Shown in pieces: positions 7,751 to 17,223 of a DNA stretch of 64,000 nt. The notes beneath the pieces were generated by a model, which saw only the letters and a program-made list of their open reading frames with translations, was not told the DNA's origin and did no database searches. How positions within the stretch are numbered: the stretch's first letter is position 1; every line of letters begins with the position of its first letter. The DNA comes from Microbacterium foliorum (lineage in GTDB: Bacteria; Actinomycetota; Actinomycetes; Actinomycetales; Microbacteriaceae), in assembly GCF_006385575.1 (NCBI RefSeq), contig NZ_CP041040.1:3554787-3618786 (forward strand), read 5' to 3'. The position numbers and the translations under genes were made by a program.

Positions 7751-8050
7751 GTGACGAACACCACGACACGCGAACAGTCGAAGTTGCTCTTCGGCAACAG
7801 CAACATGTTCGCGTTCCTCTGCGCCCTCCGCGAGCTCGATACGGATGAGTTCACCATGCGGGATCTGCTCCATCGCACCGACATCCCTACGAACATCGCG
7901 TACGGACTGCTCTCCAGGTGCATCAAGCTCGGCATCGTCGCCGCAGTCGATGAGTCGACACTCGAACGAGCAACTCGGTATCGACGCCTCGCGCATCCAT
8001 TGCTCGCGCAGTTGCCTGACCTCGAGCAGGCGTTCGCGAACAACATCTAA
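7751..8050 (+). CDS. Small winged-helix DNA-binding protein (probable regulator)
   Basis: This protein of about 99 residues has no named family that I recognise. Predicted helices FAFLCALREL, TMRDLLHRTDIPTNIAYGLL and LSRCIKLGIVAAV, followed by a short beta-like stretch (ERATRYRRL), look like a winged-helix domain such as MarR or PadR types use. The GTG at 7751 was chosen because the alternative GTG at 7721 lies within a 16-bp palindrome; the ribosome site is weak for either. It lies on the accessory side of dnaB, next to the truncated TnsA-like gene on the opposite strand. Autoregulation through the two palindromes is inferred. Confidence 0.55.
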   Translation: MTNTTTREQSKLLFGNSNMFAFLCALRELDTDEFTMRDLLHRTDIPTNIAYGLLSRCIKLGIVAAVDESTLERATRYRRLAHPLLAQLPDLEQAFANNI

Positions 8051-8200
8051 CGGCAGACCTGCGGCCACGAGCCGAGCGCGGAGCGACAGAACGAGACTCG
8101 CGCACGCACGACGGCGGGCACCAAGCACGAGTCGCCTATTGGCACGGACCCGACACGCTTGACGCCCGCTGCCTCCGACTTGAGCAGACTACGCAGTCTC

Positions 8201-8262
8201 GTCCAATTCCGGCCGACCTGTCCCATCGGACATCTCTATGACAAATCAGCCCGGAATTGGAC
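8201..8262. repeat. 12-bp inverted repeat downstream of dnaB
   Basis: GTCCAATTCCGG (8201-8212) is the exact reverse complement of CCGGAATTGGAC (8251-8262), with a small inner hairpin (TGTCC/GGACA, 8219-8232). It ends eight bases beyond the dnaB stop on the minus strand. It may be a transcription terminator for dnaB or the scar of an insertion at this island boundary. The rest of 8051-8269 holds no gene. Confidence 0.55.
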
Positions 8263-8269
8263 ATTTCAC

Positions 8270-9652
<1,383 letters not shown>

Positions 9653-9819
9653 ACTGCTCCCTTCGATGCGACGTTCTTTCCGGTGTGCTCCGTGCCGACT
9701 GCGTCGGACACTCGATGCGAGTCAGCTGGAGAAGGACCGTTCGCACAGCAAAACAGGCACTTCCGACATCGGGTCGCTGCACCACGCTACGAGCGGGGGT
9801 TTTCGGTCGCAACACGCCC

Positions 9820-9962
9820 TGTGGATAACTATGTGGAAAGCGTGCGAACAAGTCCGGAGAGTCTGTGCAGAACACATGTGGATAACTCGGTGGAGTACGT
9901 CGAAACCGAGGTCTGTTTTTCCACTTGGCCTGGAGTTTAGAGTTTCCCCAGCCTGTGGATGA
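9820..9962. promoter_or_regulatory. Cluster of DnaA boxes upstream of dnaB
   Basis: TGTGGATAA, the reverse of the consensus TTATCCACA, occurs perfectly at 9820-9828 and 9877-9885, and TGTGGATGA at 9954-9962 differs in one base. The cluster sits 168-310 bp before the dnaB start in the 9653-10207 gap, which holds no gene. It could control dnaB or titrate DnaA. Confidence 0.6.
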
Positions 9963-10207
9963 GAACGTGGTTCAACCGGGCGTTGAAGGTTGATCGAATC
10001 CGGTGGGGGATGTGTAGAACCTGGGGAAAGTCAAGCCGAGATGCAACCGGGCGAGTCACACTGCGCAACCCTCTGAAATGTGCGCGCGATGACGCCGTTT
10101 TCGAGCGGATCCCTCTAGACATCGCGATCTACCGGGAGTAACGTCACCCGCAATCGACGCAGTGTGCGTCGACGACGAACGATGGCTCTCGGGGGAGGGA
10201 AGTCGAC

Positions 10208-11305
10208 GTGAACGCTCAAGCAACCCGGCGTGGCCTTCCGGCTGTCGCCCTCTGGGGCAGCCTGGGCGCGGTCGCGTGGGCGGCGCTCACGGTCTTCACG
10301 GGAGGGTCGTCTGCGAGCGCGGACGACAGCTCGAACGATTCGCTGCTCGGCGACGTCGCCTCTGTCGTGAGCGAGACGGTCTCGACCGTCGACGACACCG
10401 TGACGGCAGTGACTGCACCGGTCGTGGCCCCGGCCGCACCCGTCGTCACGCAGGTCGTGGCCCCGGCCGTCGAACACGTCGTCGAAGCGGTCGACACTCA
10501 GGTCGTCGAGCCGGTCGTCGCCCCCGTCGTCGAGCCCGTGCAGCAGATTGCTCAGCCGACCGTCGAACACGTCGCGGAGACGATCACGCAGGTTCCGGTC
10601 GTCGGCCCGGCGACATCGCCGATCATCGACGTCGCCGCCGACACCGCCGAGGCCGTCGTCACTCCCGTGACCGACCTGATCGACGGATCCCCGGTGGCGT
10701 CGATCGTGACACCCGTGACGGACGCGATCGCAGAGTTGCCGATCGTCGGAGACGTGACCGACGACATCGGAGTGCCCGCCGTGATCGACGTGGTCGTCGG
10801 AGTCATCGACGACACGACACCGATCGTCGGCGGGGTCGTCGACGACACCGTGCCGCCGGTGGTCTCGGGCGTCACGCCCACTCGGCCCACCATCCCGGCA
10901 TCCGAGCCCGAATCCGATCCCCTCGGAGCGGCGCCGCTCGCCTCCGACACTGCAGAGGTCGTCTCCGCAGCATCCGATACACGGGCAGGCGGCTCCTCCC
11001 CCGCGGTCGCGCGCCTTCAGCTCGCCGGCCCGGCAGCATCCGACCTCCGGTCGGCAGCACCCGTCGCTGCGCCGGCCACGACTGTGCCGGCATCCGACCG
11101 TGGGCACTCGCCGTCCGCACCGCCCGCCGGAGCTCCCGCGGCTCCCTCTTCCTCCGCCGGTTCGAGCGGAGCCTCCTCGCTGTCCCCCGCGCTCCTCAGC
11201 GACGCGGGCCTTTCCGCGCTCCGTGCTGTGGAGCGCACCCCCGGTGCACCCGACGACGTCTTGCCGACGTCTCTGGTCGCCGACACCGACGTCTCTCCTG
11301 ACTGA
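10208..11305 (+). CDS. Exported low-complexity Val/Pro/Asp-rich protein
   Basis: This 365-residue protein has a signal peptide (hydrophobic about residues 12-30, probable cleavage after SSASA) and a mature part made of loose repeats in which two or three Val alternate with Pro, Ala, Thr and Asp (APVVAPAAPVV, PVVEPVQQIA, DDTTPIVGGVVDD). The last 120 residues are Ala/Ser/Pro-rich linker. No membrane anchor or sorting motif is present, so it should be secreted or held by partners. The GTG at 10208 has a GGGGGAGG ribosome site. The chaplin-like protein follows 109 bp later, which suggests a shared role at the cell surface. Confidence 0.72.
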   Translation: MNAQATRRGLPAVALWGSLGAVAWAALTVFTGGSSASADDSSNDSLLGDVASVVSETVSTVDDTVTAVTAPVVAPAAPVVTQVVAPAVEHVVEAVDTQVVEPVVAPVVEPVQQIAQPTVEHVAETITQVPVVGPATSPIIDVAADTAEAVVTPVTDLIDGSPVASIVTPVTDAIAELPIVGDVTDDIGVPAVIDVVVGVIDDTTPIVGGVVDDTVPPVVSGVTPTRPTIPASEPESDPLGAAPLASDTAEVVSAASDTRAGGSSPAVARLQLAGPAASDLRSAAPVAAPATTVPASDRGHSPSAPPAGAPAAPSSSAGSSGASSLSPALLSDAGLSALRAVERTPGAPDDVLPTSLVADTDVSPD

Positions 11306-11414
11306 GGGGTTGTCCGGTCGTTCCATGTGAACGACAGATGCCGTGCTGCGCGCGCACATGCTCTTCGCGTGCACCCATCCAGACACACCCAATTCCAATC
11401 AGGAGAAGGTCATC

Positions 11415-12572
11415 ATGCGTACATACATCAAGCGGGCCCTGTGGGGCACGCTTCTCGCCGGCGGGATCACCCTGCTCGGCGCGACGGCCGCTAACGCGGC
11501 AGACACCTCAGGAGAAGACGGGCTGCTCTCGGGCACCCAAGCGGATACCGCGATCTCGGCGCCCATCACGGTCGTCGACAACGCCGTCTCCCTGCTCGGA
11601 GATTCGTCCGCTCAGCAGGCCCCGGCGCCCGCTCCGGCACCAGCGCCGGCACCAGCGCCGGCCCCCACCACGAGCGGAGACTCCGGCACCGCCTCCGGCA
11701 CTCAGGCCGTCGTCGACGTGGTCGCGCCGGTCACAGTGACCGGCAATGCGATCGCCGTGCTCGGCGACTCGTCGAGCGAGTCGGCGGCGCCGGCCGAGGC
11801 TCCCCAGGCACCGGCCCCCGCCCCCGCTCCGGCGATCACGACGAACGGCGATGACGGTCTGCTGTCAGGCACCCAGGCCCTGCTTCAGGTCGACGCACCC
11901 GTCACGGTGTCCGGCAATTCGATCGCCGTGCTCGGCGACAGCGAGACCCTCGGACAGGATGCCGCAGCACCGGCCCCCTCGAGCGGCAGCGCAACCGGAT
12001 CCACAGCGCCGTCGACGTCGGGCGACGACGGCGTCGCGAGCGGCACGCAGGTGACCGCACCCGTGACCGCACCCGTCACGATCGGCGGCAACGCGATCTC
12101 CGTGATCGGAGACAGCGAGTCGACGAGCGGGACCGGCTCCACCGGAACCACCGGGGGAACCCCGTCCACCGGCAGCACCACCTCCGGTGACGATGGAATC
12201 CTCGGCGGCACCCAGGTCACCGCACCCGTGACTCTTCCGATCACGATCGGCGGCAACGCGATCTCCGTGGTCGGCGAGAGCACGGTCACGGCTCCCCCGA
12301 GCGATCCCGGGACCGATCCCGGAACCGACCCGGGAACCGATCCCGGCACCGACCCCGGAACCGACCCCGGCACGACTCCCGGCACTGACCCCGGAACAGA
12401 CCCCGGAACAGCTCCCGGCACAGACCCCGGAGCCGATCCCGTGACGACATCCGCTCCGGCAGAGGGACTCGCCGCCACCGGTGATTCCACCTCGCTCGGC
12501 TTCGCCTTCCTCGCCGCACTCCTGCTCCTCCTCGGAGCCGGAATGCTGCGTCGTCGTCCCATGACGGCGTAG
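11415..12572 (+). CDS. Surface protein with five chaplin-like repeats and LAATG anchor
   Basis: This 385-residue exported protein has a signal peptide ending ATAANA, then five repeats at about residues 32-65, 87-120, 144-177, 202-235 and 257-290. Each reads like SGDDGxxSGTQ, then APVTVxGNAI and SVIGDS. The V-P-V-x-V-x-G-N-x-V-x-V-I-G rhythm resembles the chaplin (DUF320) core of streptomycete surface amyloids, but there are no cysteines. Pro-Ala and D-P-G-T repeats (about residues 297-340) form a wall-spanning stalk, followed by LAATG (352-356), a Leu-rich segment and RRRP. Start supported by AGGAGAAGG. Homology to chaplins is inference from pattern. Confidence 0.75.
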   Translation: MRTYIKRALWGTLLAGGITLLGATAANAADTSGEDGLLSGTQADTAISAPITVVDNAVSLLGDSSAQQAPAPAPAPAPAPAPAPTTSGDSGTASGTQAVVDVVAPVTVTGNAIAVLGDSSSESAAPAEAPQAPAPAPAPAITTNGDDGLLSGTQALLQVDAPVTVSGNSIAVLGDSETLGQDAAAPAPSSGSATGSTAPSTSGDDGVASGTQVTAPVTAPVTIGGNAISVIGDSESTSGTGSTGTTGGTPSTGSTTSGDDGILGGTQVTAPVTLPITIGGNAISVVGESTVTAPPSDPGTDPGTDPGTDPGTDPGTDPGTTPGTDPGTDPGTAPGTDPGADPVTTSAPAEGLAATGDSTSLGFAFLAALLLLLGAGMLRRRPMTA

Positions 12573-12694
12573 CCGCAGACCCCGGCGGTGTCGACGTCCT
12601 CGGGGGAGGAGATGCGACACCGTCGGTGTGCGGGTCCCGTGATGCCATGAGCAGGTTCCCCAGACCTGCCCGCGTCTGCGATGCCGCACAGTTC

Positions 12695-12729
12695 ACGGAT
12701 GCCCCGCGTCCCCAGCGCGGGGCATCCGT
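12695..12729 (+). terminator. 14-bp hairpin after the chaplin-like gene
   Basis: ACGGATGCCCCGCG (12695-12708) and CGCGGGGCATCCGT (12716-12729) pair perfectly around a 7-nt loop. It separates the surface-protein gene from the WXG operon. No T run follows, as is common in high-GC genomes. Confidence 0.7.
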
Positions 12730-12807
12730 CGTGCTCGGAACCCGCCGCAAACGCTTCAGATGAGGCCGATGGCGATGCGCCTAGACTCTCTGAGGGGGAG
12801 GTTCAAC

Positions 12808-14013
12808 ATGCAGGTCGATTACGGTCAGATGGCGCTCGCGTCGCAGGTGCTGCGGAGGCAGCAGGAGACGCACACTCGAGCGATCGCCGACTACATCCAG
12901 CGCTACGGCGTCCTCACGCCATCGGATACGGGCATCGTCATGCTGCCGTTCACCGGGGTCTCGCTGGTGGTGGCCATGCTCGGAGTGCAGGCGGCAGACA
13001 CGTTCGGGCAGGTCTGCGCGCTGGCAGCCGATCGGGTCGATGATGCCGCGCGCTCATACGAAGCCCATGAGCAGCAGGCCCATCAGGCCGCGCAACAGTT
13101 GATGCAGCAGATCGGCCTCAGTCTCCCTCCGTATCAGAGCCCTCTGTCGTCCTCGCCCACGCTCGGCGCTGCCGGTGCTGCTGCGGATGCCGACCACGGC
13201 GCGCCGGAACCGAACCTCATCGTGGAGCTCGTCGAGACGCCGGGGACGCTGTCCGACGGTGTCACCGACCTCTACGAGAACGCGACCTCCCGCATCGACG
13301 GGTGGCCGGGAGGCGGTTCCGTGAGCGAGCGAGCGGATGCGTCGTCGTGGCTTGTCGCCCCGAACGCCACCAAGAGCGAGATCGAGAACATGCGATGGGG
13401 CGCCGGCCCGATCCTGGGCGGCGTCGACTGGCTCATCGAGCAGCTCATCGGCATGAGCCTGCTCGAGGACGTCATCATGAAACCGTTCGCCGGGGACTGG
13501 ACGGGCATCGAGGAGGTGCAGCAGGCGTGGACCCACGTCGGGGAGGCGATGCGCGCGATCTCCGACAACAGCGCCGGCCTCGCCGAGACGGCCGCCTTCT
13601 GGGAGGGCGATGCCGGGACCGCCTATCAGGGCGGGATGACGGCGATCGGACTCGGGGCCTACGGATTGGGAAGCGTGGCCGATACTGTCGCCGGTCTCGT
13701 CGGCCAGCTGGTCCTGGCGTCGAAGACTGCGGCCGCGACCATCGGCTTCGCGATCAACCAGCTCTCGCAGACGCTCCTTCGCATGGCGGTCGAAGCGACC
13801 GTCCCCATCGCCGGGTGGATCGTCGCCGCGGCGGAGGGCGCCCTCGCCGCGACCAAGATCTTCGGAGTGATCCGCCTGATCTACTCCATCATCAACATCA
13901 TCTACGACGTGATCGAGAGCGTCGTGTCGGCCCGCGCCCAGCTGGTGGAGAACGTCCTCCGCCTCGAGGATCTGGCCCAGGTCCTCCTCCAGACCACGAG
14001 GAAGTACGCATGA
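12808..14013 (+). CDS. Large WXG100-superfamily-like protein, first gene of an ESX-type operon
   Basis: The 401-residue protein opens with a long helical region (residues 1-115, many Gln and Ala), has a disordered linker, then a second helical domain with AAFWEGDAGTAY near residue 265, a W-x-G turn as in WXG100 proteins. The C-terminal third is Ala/Ile-rich with several membrane-active segments (VADTVAGLVGQLVLA, TVPIAGWIVAAAEG, VIRLIYSIINIIYDVI). This is the layout of large ESX/type VII-associated proteins. The ATG at 12808 follows GAGGGGGAGG; in-frame ATGs upstream lack such a site. The stop overlaps the next start by ATGA. No secretion ATPase (EccC/EssC) is in the window. Confidence 0.7.
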   Translation: MQVDYGQMALASQVLRRQQETHTRAIADYIQRYGVLTPSDTGIVMLPFTGVSLVVAMLGVQAADTFGQVCALAADRVDDAARSYEAHEQQAHQAAQQLMQQIGLSLPPYQSPLSSSPTLGAAGAAADADHGAPEPNLIVELVETPGTLSDGVTDLYENATSRIDGWPGGGSVSERADASSWLVAPNATKSEIENMRWGAGPILGGVDWLIEQLIGMSLLEDVIMKPFAGDWTGIEEVQQAWTHVGEAMRAISDNSAGLAETAAFWEGDAGTAYQGGMTAIGLGAYGLGSVADTVAGLVGQLVLASKTAAATIGFAINQLSQTLLRMAVEATVPIAGWIVAAAEGALAATKIFGVIRLIYSIINIIYDVIESVVSARAQLVENVLRLEDLAQVLLQTTRKYA

Positions 14014-14426
14014 TCTCTGCGAACGACCCTGCCGCGTGGCGGGAGCGCCTCGCCGCCGTCCGATCGGAGCTCGACGAGCTCTTCCCTCCGGGGGAGGCGG
14101 AAGACGCCGAGGAGGCCTTCGCCGCGCAGGCGCGCGCGGGGATGCTGGGGCGCGAATGGCAGGTGCTGCAGGGCCGGATCGATCTGAACCTCACGACGCG
14201 AGAGGCCGTGCTCTCCGGGGAGGACGACTCGGTCGAGGCGGCTTTCGTGCGTGAGACCGGAGCCCGACAATCGGAGGCGCTCGTCGAAGCCCTGCGGCGC
14301 ACAGCACCGGGCGATTCGCGTGATCCGGGAGCGGAACTGCGCGCCCTGCACGCAGAGACGACCGCCCGCGGTGCACGCATCGATGCGATGCTGCGCGACA
14401 TGGCAGCACGTGAGAGGGGGATCTGA
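14010..14426 (+). CDS. Small acidic helical protein in the WXG operon
   Basis: This 138-residue protein has no signal peptide and is mostly charged alpha-helix (ERLAAVRSELDELFPPGEAE, LVEALRRTAP, AELRALHAETTARG). I do not recognise the family. It overlaps the gene before (ATGA) and the one after (TGATG), so it is made together with the WXG proteins and may act as a chaperone or partner; that is inference. Confidence 0.65.
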   Translation: MISANDPAAWRERLAAVRSELDELFPPGEAEDAEEAFAAQARAGMLGREWQVLQGRIDLNLTTREAVLSGEDDSVEAAFVRETGARQSEALVEALRRTAPGDSRDPGAELRALHAETTARGARIDAMLRDMAARERGI

Positions 14427-14716
14427 TGGCGGTCCTCAAGGCGGAGCCGACGCAGATCACCGCCCTGGCGGCGGAGATCTCCTCCGGCAGTGCGCAGATC
14501 AGCGCGGCGCTCGCCCGGCTGGAATCGATGTCCGACGACCTCTCCCACCGCTGGAGCGGCGAAGCCCAGGCGGCCTACGCCGCAGCGCACAGCCGATGGA
14601 CGAGCCAGATGATCGAGCTCGCTGCCATCGCGAAAGCGGCCGGCGAGCTGGCGGACCAATGGTCGACGGGGCTGCGCGACCTCGAGCGGTCACTCGCTCA
14701 GGGGTGGCCGCGGTGA
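14426..14716 (+). CDS. WXG100 family protein (EsxA-like)
   Basis: At 96 residues it has the family's standard size and a helix-turn-helix hairpin with W43-S-G45 in the turn (SHRWSGEAQAAY). WXG100 proteins are small dimers secreted by type VII (ESX) systems or acting as structural partners of such substrates. No C-terminal YxxxD/E signal is evident. Start and stop overlap the flanking genes, so it is part of the four-gene coupled operon and probably pairs with the larger WXG-like protein encoded first. Confidence 0.82.
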   Translation: MAVLKAEPTQITALAAEISSGSAQISAALARLESMSDDLSHRWSGEAQAAYAAAHSRWTSQMIELAAIAKAAGELADQWSTGLRDLERSLAQGWPR

Positions 14717-15204
14717 CGGAGGATCCCCGCCGTCTGCGGTGGGCTGTCAACGGCGCACGGACGTTCCGCATCCCTGCTGAGGCCGCCGATGTCGCTCTGG
14801 TCGAGATCGACCGTGCGATGCAGGCTGCTCATTTCCGTGCAGACGCACCGGGGGCCGAGGCGGGAGTGCAGCGGCTCTACCGACGCGGGTCGGTCGTCGG
14901 CGATGTTCTGATCGGCGGAAGCGGGCTCTCGGCCCTCACGACCAGGCTCGGTCCGCTGTCTGCCCGAGGCGTCGCCGTCACCTGGATCGGCCCGGTCGAC
15001 GCGAACTCGATCTGCGTGATCGTCTCGCTCGTCGCGGGCTCCCACGTCGGAGGAGATTTCGTGGACGGAGTCGACGACGCCGTGCACGCTCTCGTCTCTC
15101 GCGGCATCCCCGTAGAGGATGAGGGGTGGTCACGGTCCGTCGATGTCGATCAGACGCTGCCGGCGAATCCCCGTCGCGCCGCCGAACTCGGTCTCACCCG
15201 CTAG
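14713..15204 (+). CDS. Hypothetical protein, last gene of the WXG operon
   Basis: This 163-residue soluble protein starts at a GTG overlapping the WXG100 stop (GTGA). It contains alternating beta/alpha stretches (VALVEIDRAMQAA, VAVTWIGPVDANSICVIVSLVAG, GVDDAVHALVSRGIPV). I do not recognise a domain. Strict coupling to the WXG genes points to a shared role. A stem-loop terminator lies 46 bp after the stop. Confidence 0.65.
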   Translation: MTEDPRRLRWAVNGARTFRIPAEAADVALVEIDRAMQAAHFRADAPGAEAGVQRLYRRGSVVGDVLIGGSGLSALTTRLGPLSARGVAVTWIGPVDANSICVIVSLVAGSHVGGDFVDGVDDAVHALVSRGIPVEDEGWSRSVDVDQTLPANPRRAAELGLTR

Positions 15205-15249
15205 CCGAGGGCACCAGGCGATCCGCGGCACAGACCGGCCTCGAACGCA

Positions 15250-15283
15250 GAACGCCCCCTGTCCCGAAAGACAGAGGGCGTTC
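15250..15283. terminator. Bidirectional terminator between WXG operon and rplI
   Basis: GAACGCCCCCTGTC (15250-15263) pairs with GACAGAGGGCGTTC (15270-15283), one mismatch, loop CCGAAA. It lies between two convergent transcription units and can serve both. Confidence 0.8.
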
Positions 15284-15285
15284 AT

Positions 15286-15306
15286 ACTTCGACGGGCTCA
15301 GTGGCC
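15286..15306. repeat. REP-like palindromic word, copy 1
   Basis: CTTCGACGGGCTCAG matches the common actinobacterial word CTTCGACAGGCTCAG in 14 of 15 bases. The better copy is at 16066-16087, on the other side of rplI-rpsR. Confidence 0.5.
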
Positions 15307-15317
15307 CGCCGACGTCG

Positions 15318-15770
15318 TCACTTGGCGGCGACGACCTGCAGCGTGATGACTGCGGTCACGTCGTCGTGCAGACGAACCGTGGCCTCGTGCTCACCGGTCG
15401 ACTTGATCGCCGACGGGATGTGCACCTTGCGCTTGTCGATCGAGCCGAGACCCGCGGCTGCGACAGCGTCCGCGATGTGATCGGTCTTGACCGAACCGAA
15501 GAGGCGACCCTCGTTGCCGGCCTTGACGGCCAGGCGCACCTTGGTGGCCTCGAGGGAGTTCTTCAGCGCCACGGCCTCGTCGCGGTCGTGGATCGCGCGA
15601 GCCTGACGAGCAGCCTGGATCGAAGCGACCTGCTTTTCGCCACCGCGGGTCCACGCCGTAGCGAAGCCCTTGGGGATGAGGTAGTTGCGGGCGAACCCGT
15701 TCTTGACCTCGACCACGTCACCGGCGCTACCAAGCCCGGCGACCTCGTTCGTGAGAATCAGCTTTGCCAT
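15318..15770 (-). CDS. rplI: Ribosomal protein bL9
   Basis: At 150 residues, it binds 23S rRNA at the base of the L1 stalk. The N-terminal domain shows the family pattern ([34 protein letters not shown]), here with normal spacing, joined by a long helix to the C-terminal domain ([16 protein letters not shown]). It is the last gene of rpsF-ssb-rpsR-rplI, 11 bp after rpsR. Confidence 0.97.
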   Translation of the reverse strand: MAKLILTNEVAGLGSAGDVVEVKNGFARNYLIPKGFATAWTRGGEKQVASIQAARQARAIHDRDEAVALKNSLEATKVRLAVKAGNEGRLFGSVKTDHIADAVAAAGLGSIDKRKVHIPSAIKSTGEHEATVRLHDDVTAVITLQVVAAK

Positions 15771-15781
15771 CTCGATACCCC

Positions 15782-16036
15782 TTACCGGCCGGCGCCAGCG
15801 TAGGGCAGGAGTGCCATTTCGCGTGCGTTCTTGATCGCGGTGGCGATCAGACGCTGCTCCTGCACCGAAACACCGGTGATACGACGGGCGCGGATCTTGC
15901 CACGCTCCGAGACGAACTTGCGGAGGGTGGAGACATCTTTGTAATCGATGACTCCGACCCGGATCGACTTCGCGGGAGCGGTGGGCTTGCCACCCTTCCG
16001 CGGCTTGCGGCGGTCGCCGCTAGACTTTCCAGCCAT
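15782..16036 (-). CDS. rpsR: Ribosomal protein bS18
   Basis: This 84-residue small-subunit protein binds next to S6 on 16S rRNA. It has the basic N-terminus (RRKPRKGGK) and the conserved [19 protein letters not shown] and [19 protein letters not shown]. There is no CxxC zinc pair, so it is the zinc-free form. It lies between ssb and rplI in the usual order, with a REP-like word in the 71-bp gap before it. Confidence 0.97.
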   Translation of the reverse strand: MAGKSSGDRRKPRKGGKPTAPAKSIRVGVIDYKDVSTLRKFVSERGKIRARRITGVSVQEQRLIATAIKNAREMALLPYAGAGR

Positions 16037-16065
16037 TGTTTTTCCTTAATGATGAGACGGATGCC

Positions 16066-16087
16066 GAGCCCTTCGACAGGCTCAGGG
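16066..16087. repeat. REP-like palindromic word, copy 2
   Basis: CCCTTCGACAGGCTCAGGG, with GAGCC/GGCTC able to form a hairpin, lies in the ssb-rpsR gap. Words of this form are dispersed in many actinobacterial genomes. Confidence 0.55.
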
Positions 16088-16107
16088 ACCCGGTTCCAGA
16101 AGTTGTT

Positions 16108-16623
16108 TCAGAAGGGGGTGTCGTCGCCGAAGCTGCCCGGAGTGCTCCAGGCATCTGCGCTCGTCGACGAACCGGGCGTTGACCACGGCTCTTCCGACAC
16201 CTGCTGCTGCTGTGCGGGGCGCGACTGTCCGCCGCCACCACCGCCGCCGCCACCGGTCGACGCCGCACGGGTGACCTGCGCGGTCGCGTACCGAAGCGAG
16301 GGGCCGATCTCGTCGACCTCCAGCTCGATAGCGGTGCGCTGGTTGCCCTCGCGGTCCTGGTAGGAGCGCTGACGCAGACGGCCCTGCGCCATGACGCGCA
16401 TGCCCTTGGTCAGCGAACCCGCCACGTGCTCGGCGAACTCGCGCCAGACCGACGCGCGGAGGAACAGCGCTTCGCCGTCCTTCCACTCGTTGGCGGCGCG
16501 GTCGAAGTTCCGAGGCGTCGAAGCGATGGTGAAGTTCGCCACCGGCAGTCCGTTCTGCGTGTAGCGCAGCTCGGGGTCGGCCGTGAGGTTGCCCACCACG
16601 GTGATGACTGTTTCGCCGGCCAT
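16108..16623 (-). CDS. ssb: Single-stranded DNA-binding protein
   Basis: At 171 residues, it coats single-stranded DNA at forks and repair sites. The OB fold occupies residues 1-110 ([46 protein letters not shown]), followed by a Gly/Gln-rich flexible linker with a run of nine Gly, and the acidic tip DDTPF that recruits partner proteins. It sits five bases after rpsF, as in the conserved S6-SSB-S18 operon. Confidence 0.97.
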   Translation of the reverse strand: MAGETVITVVGNLTADPELRYTQNGLPVANFTIASTPRNFDRAANEWKDGEALFLRASVWREFAEHVAGSLTKGMRVMAQGRLRQRSYQDREGNQRTAIELEVDEIGPSLRYATAQVTRAASTGGGGGGGGGQSRPAQQQQVSEEPWSTPGSSTSADAWSTPGSFGDDTPF

Positions 16624-16628
16624 CGGAC

Positions 16629-16997
16629 TCAGGCCTTCGCAGCCTTGGCGGCCTTGCGAGCAGCCTTCTCTTCGGTGCGCTTCGCTTCGAACGCGACCAT
16701 CGCCTGAGCTTCCTCAGAACGGAGGACCTTGGTGCGCATGATCTGCTCGTTCAGCTTCAGCTGACGGTCGAGCTCCTGCGTGGCCTCGCTGGTGGCGGTG
16801 AAGTTGACGACGGCGTAGATGCCTTCGTTCTTCTTCTGGATCTCGTAAGCCAGACGGCGCTTACCCCAGATGTCGACCTTGTCAATCGAGCCACCATCGT
16901 TGGTGATGACCTTCAGGAACTTGTCGAGCGTAGGGGCGACCTGGCGCTCGTCGATCTCGGGGGTCAGAATGACCATGAGTTCGTACTGGTGCGTCAC
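16629..16997 (-). CDS. rpsF: Ribosomal protein bS6
   Basis: At 122 residues, it binds 16S rRNA as a heterodimer with S18. Family core: [36 protein letters not shown], then a Lys/Ala-rich tail ([14 protein letters not shown]). It is the first gene of the S6-SSB-S18-L9 operon. AAGGAGG lies just upstream of its start. Confidence 0.97.
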   Translation of the reverse strand: MTHQYELMVILTPEIDERQVAPTLDKFLKVITNDGGSIDKVDIWGKRRLAYEIQKKNEGIYAVVNFTATSEATQELDRQLKLNEQIMRTKVLRSEEAQAMVAFEAKRTEEKAARKAAKAAKA

Positions 16998-17024
16998 TTA
17001 CCCACCTCCTTCGGACTAGAACGG

Positions 17025-17047
17025 CTTCCGGGACGTTCCCGGAAGCA
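17025..17047. promoter_or_regulatory. 10-bp hairpin in the rpsF leader
   Basis: GCTTCCGGGA (17025-17034) pairs with TCCCGGAAGC (17038-17047), loop of three. It lies about 28 bp upstream of the rpsF ATG. Many bacteria carry an S6:S18-binding hairpin here; I cannot see the conserved bulge with confidence, so it may only be a terminator. Confidence 0.4.
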
Positions 17048-17223
17048 GGAGGGTGTGTGAACGTCATCCGCCGAGCCACCCGAGTGGGTGCCTGATGGCA
17101 GACAACCTTGACAGTCTAGCGGAGAATCCTTCGGCCTGCCCCCACGCGTATCTCCGAGCAGTTGGCATGCTGGAGTGCGTGCGGGCTGACACTCAGCGCG
17201 CACACGACCGAAGGGGGAACGCC

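Noticed and set aside
7358..8128. A 256-codon minus-strand frame across the winged-helix gene
   Set aside because: It crosses the palindromes and the TnsA-like fragment in another frame, has no motif and no ribosome site.
10115..11398. Minus-strand frame rich in Arg, Asp and Gly opposite the first exported repeat protein
   Set aside because: A shadow of the repeated GTC/GAC codons; the plus-strand frame has a signal peptide and a ribosome site.
11600..12460. Possible CRISPR or minisatellite in the repeat-rich stretch
   Set aside because: The repeats are in frame and encode Pro-Ala, chaplin-like and D-P-G-T units of one protein; spacing and content do not fit a CRISPR array.
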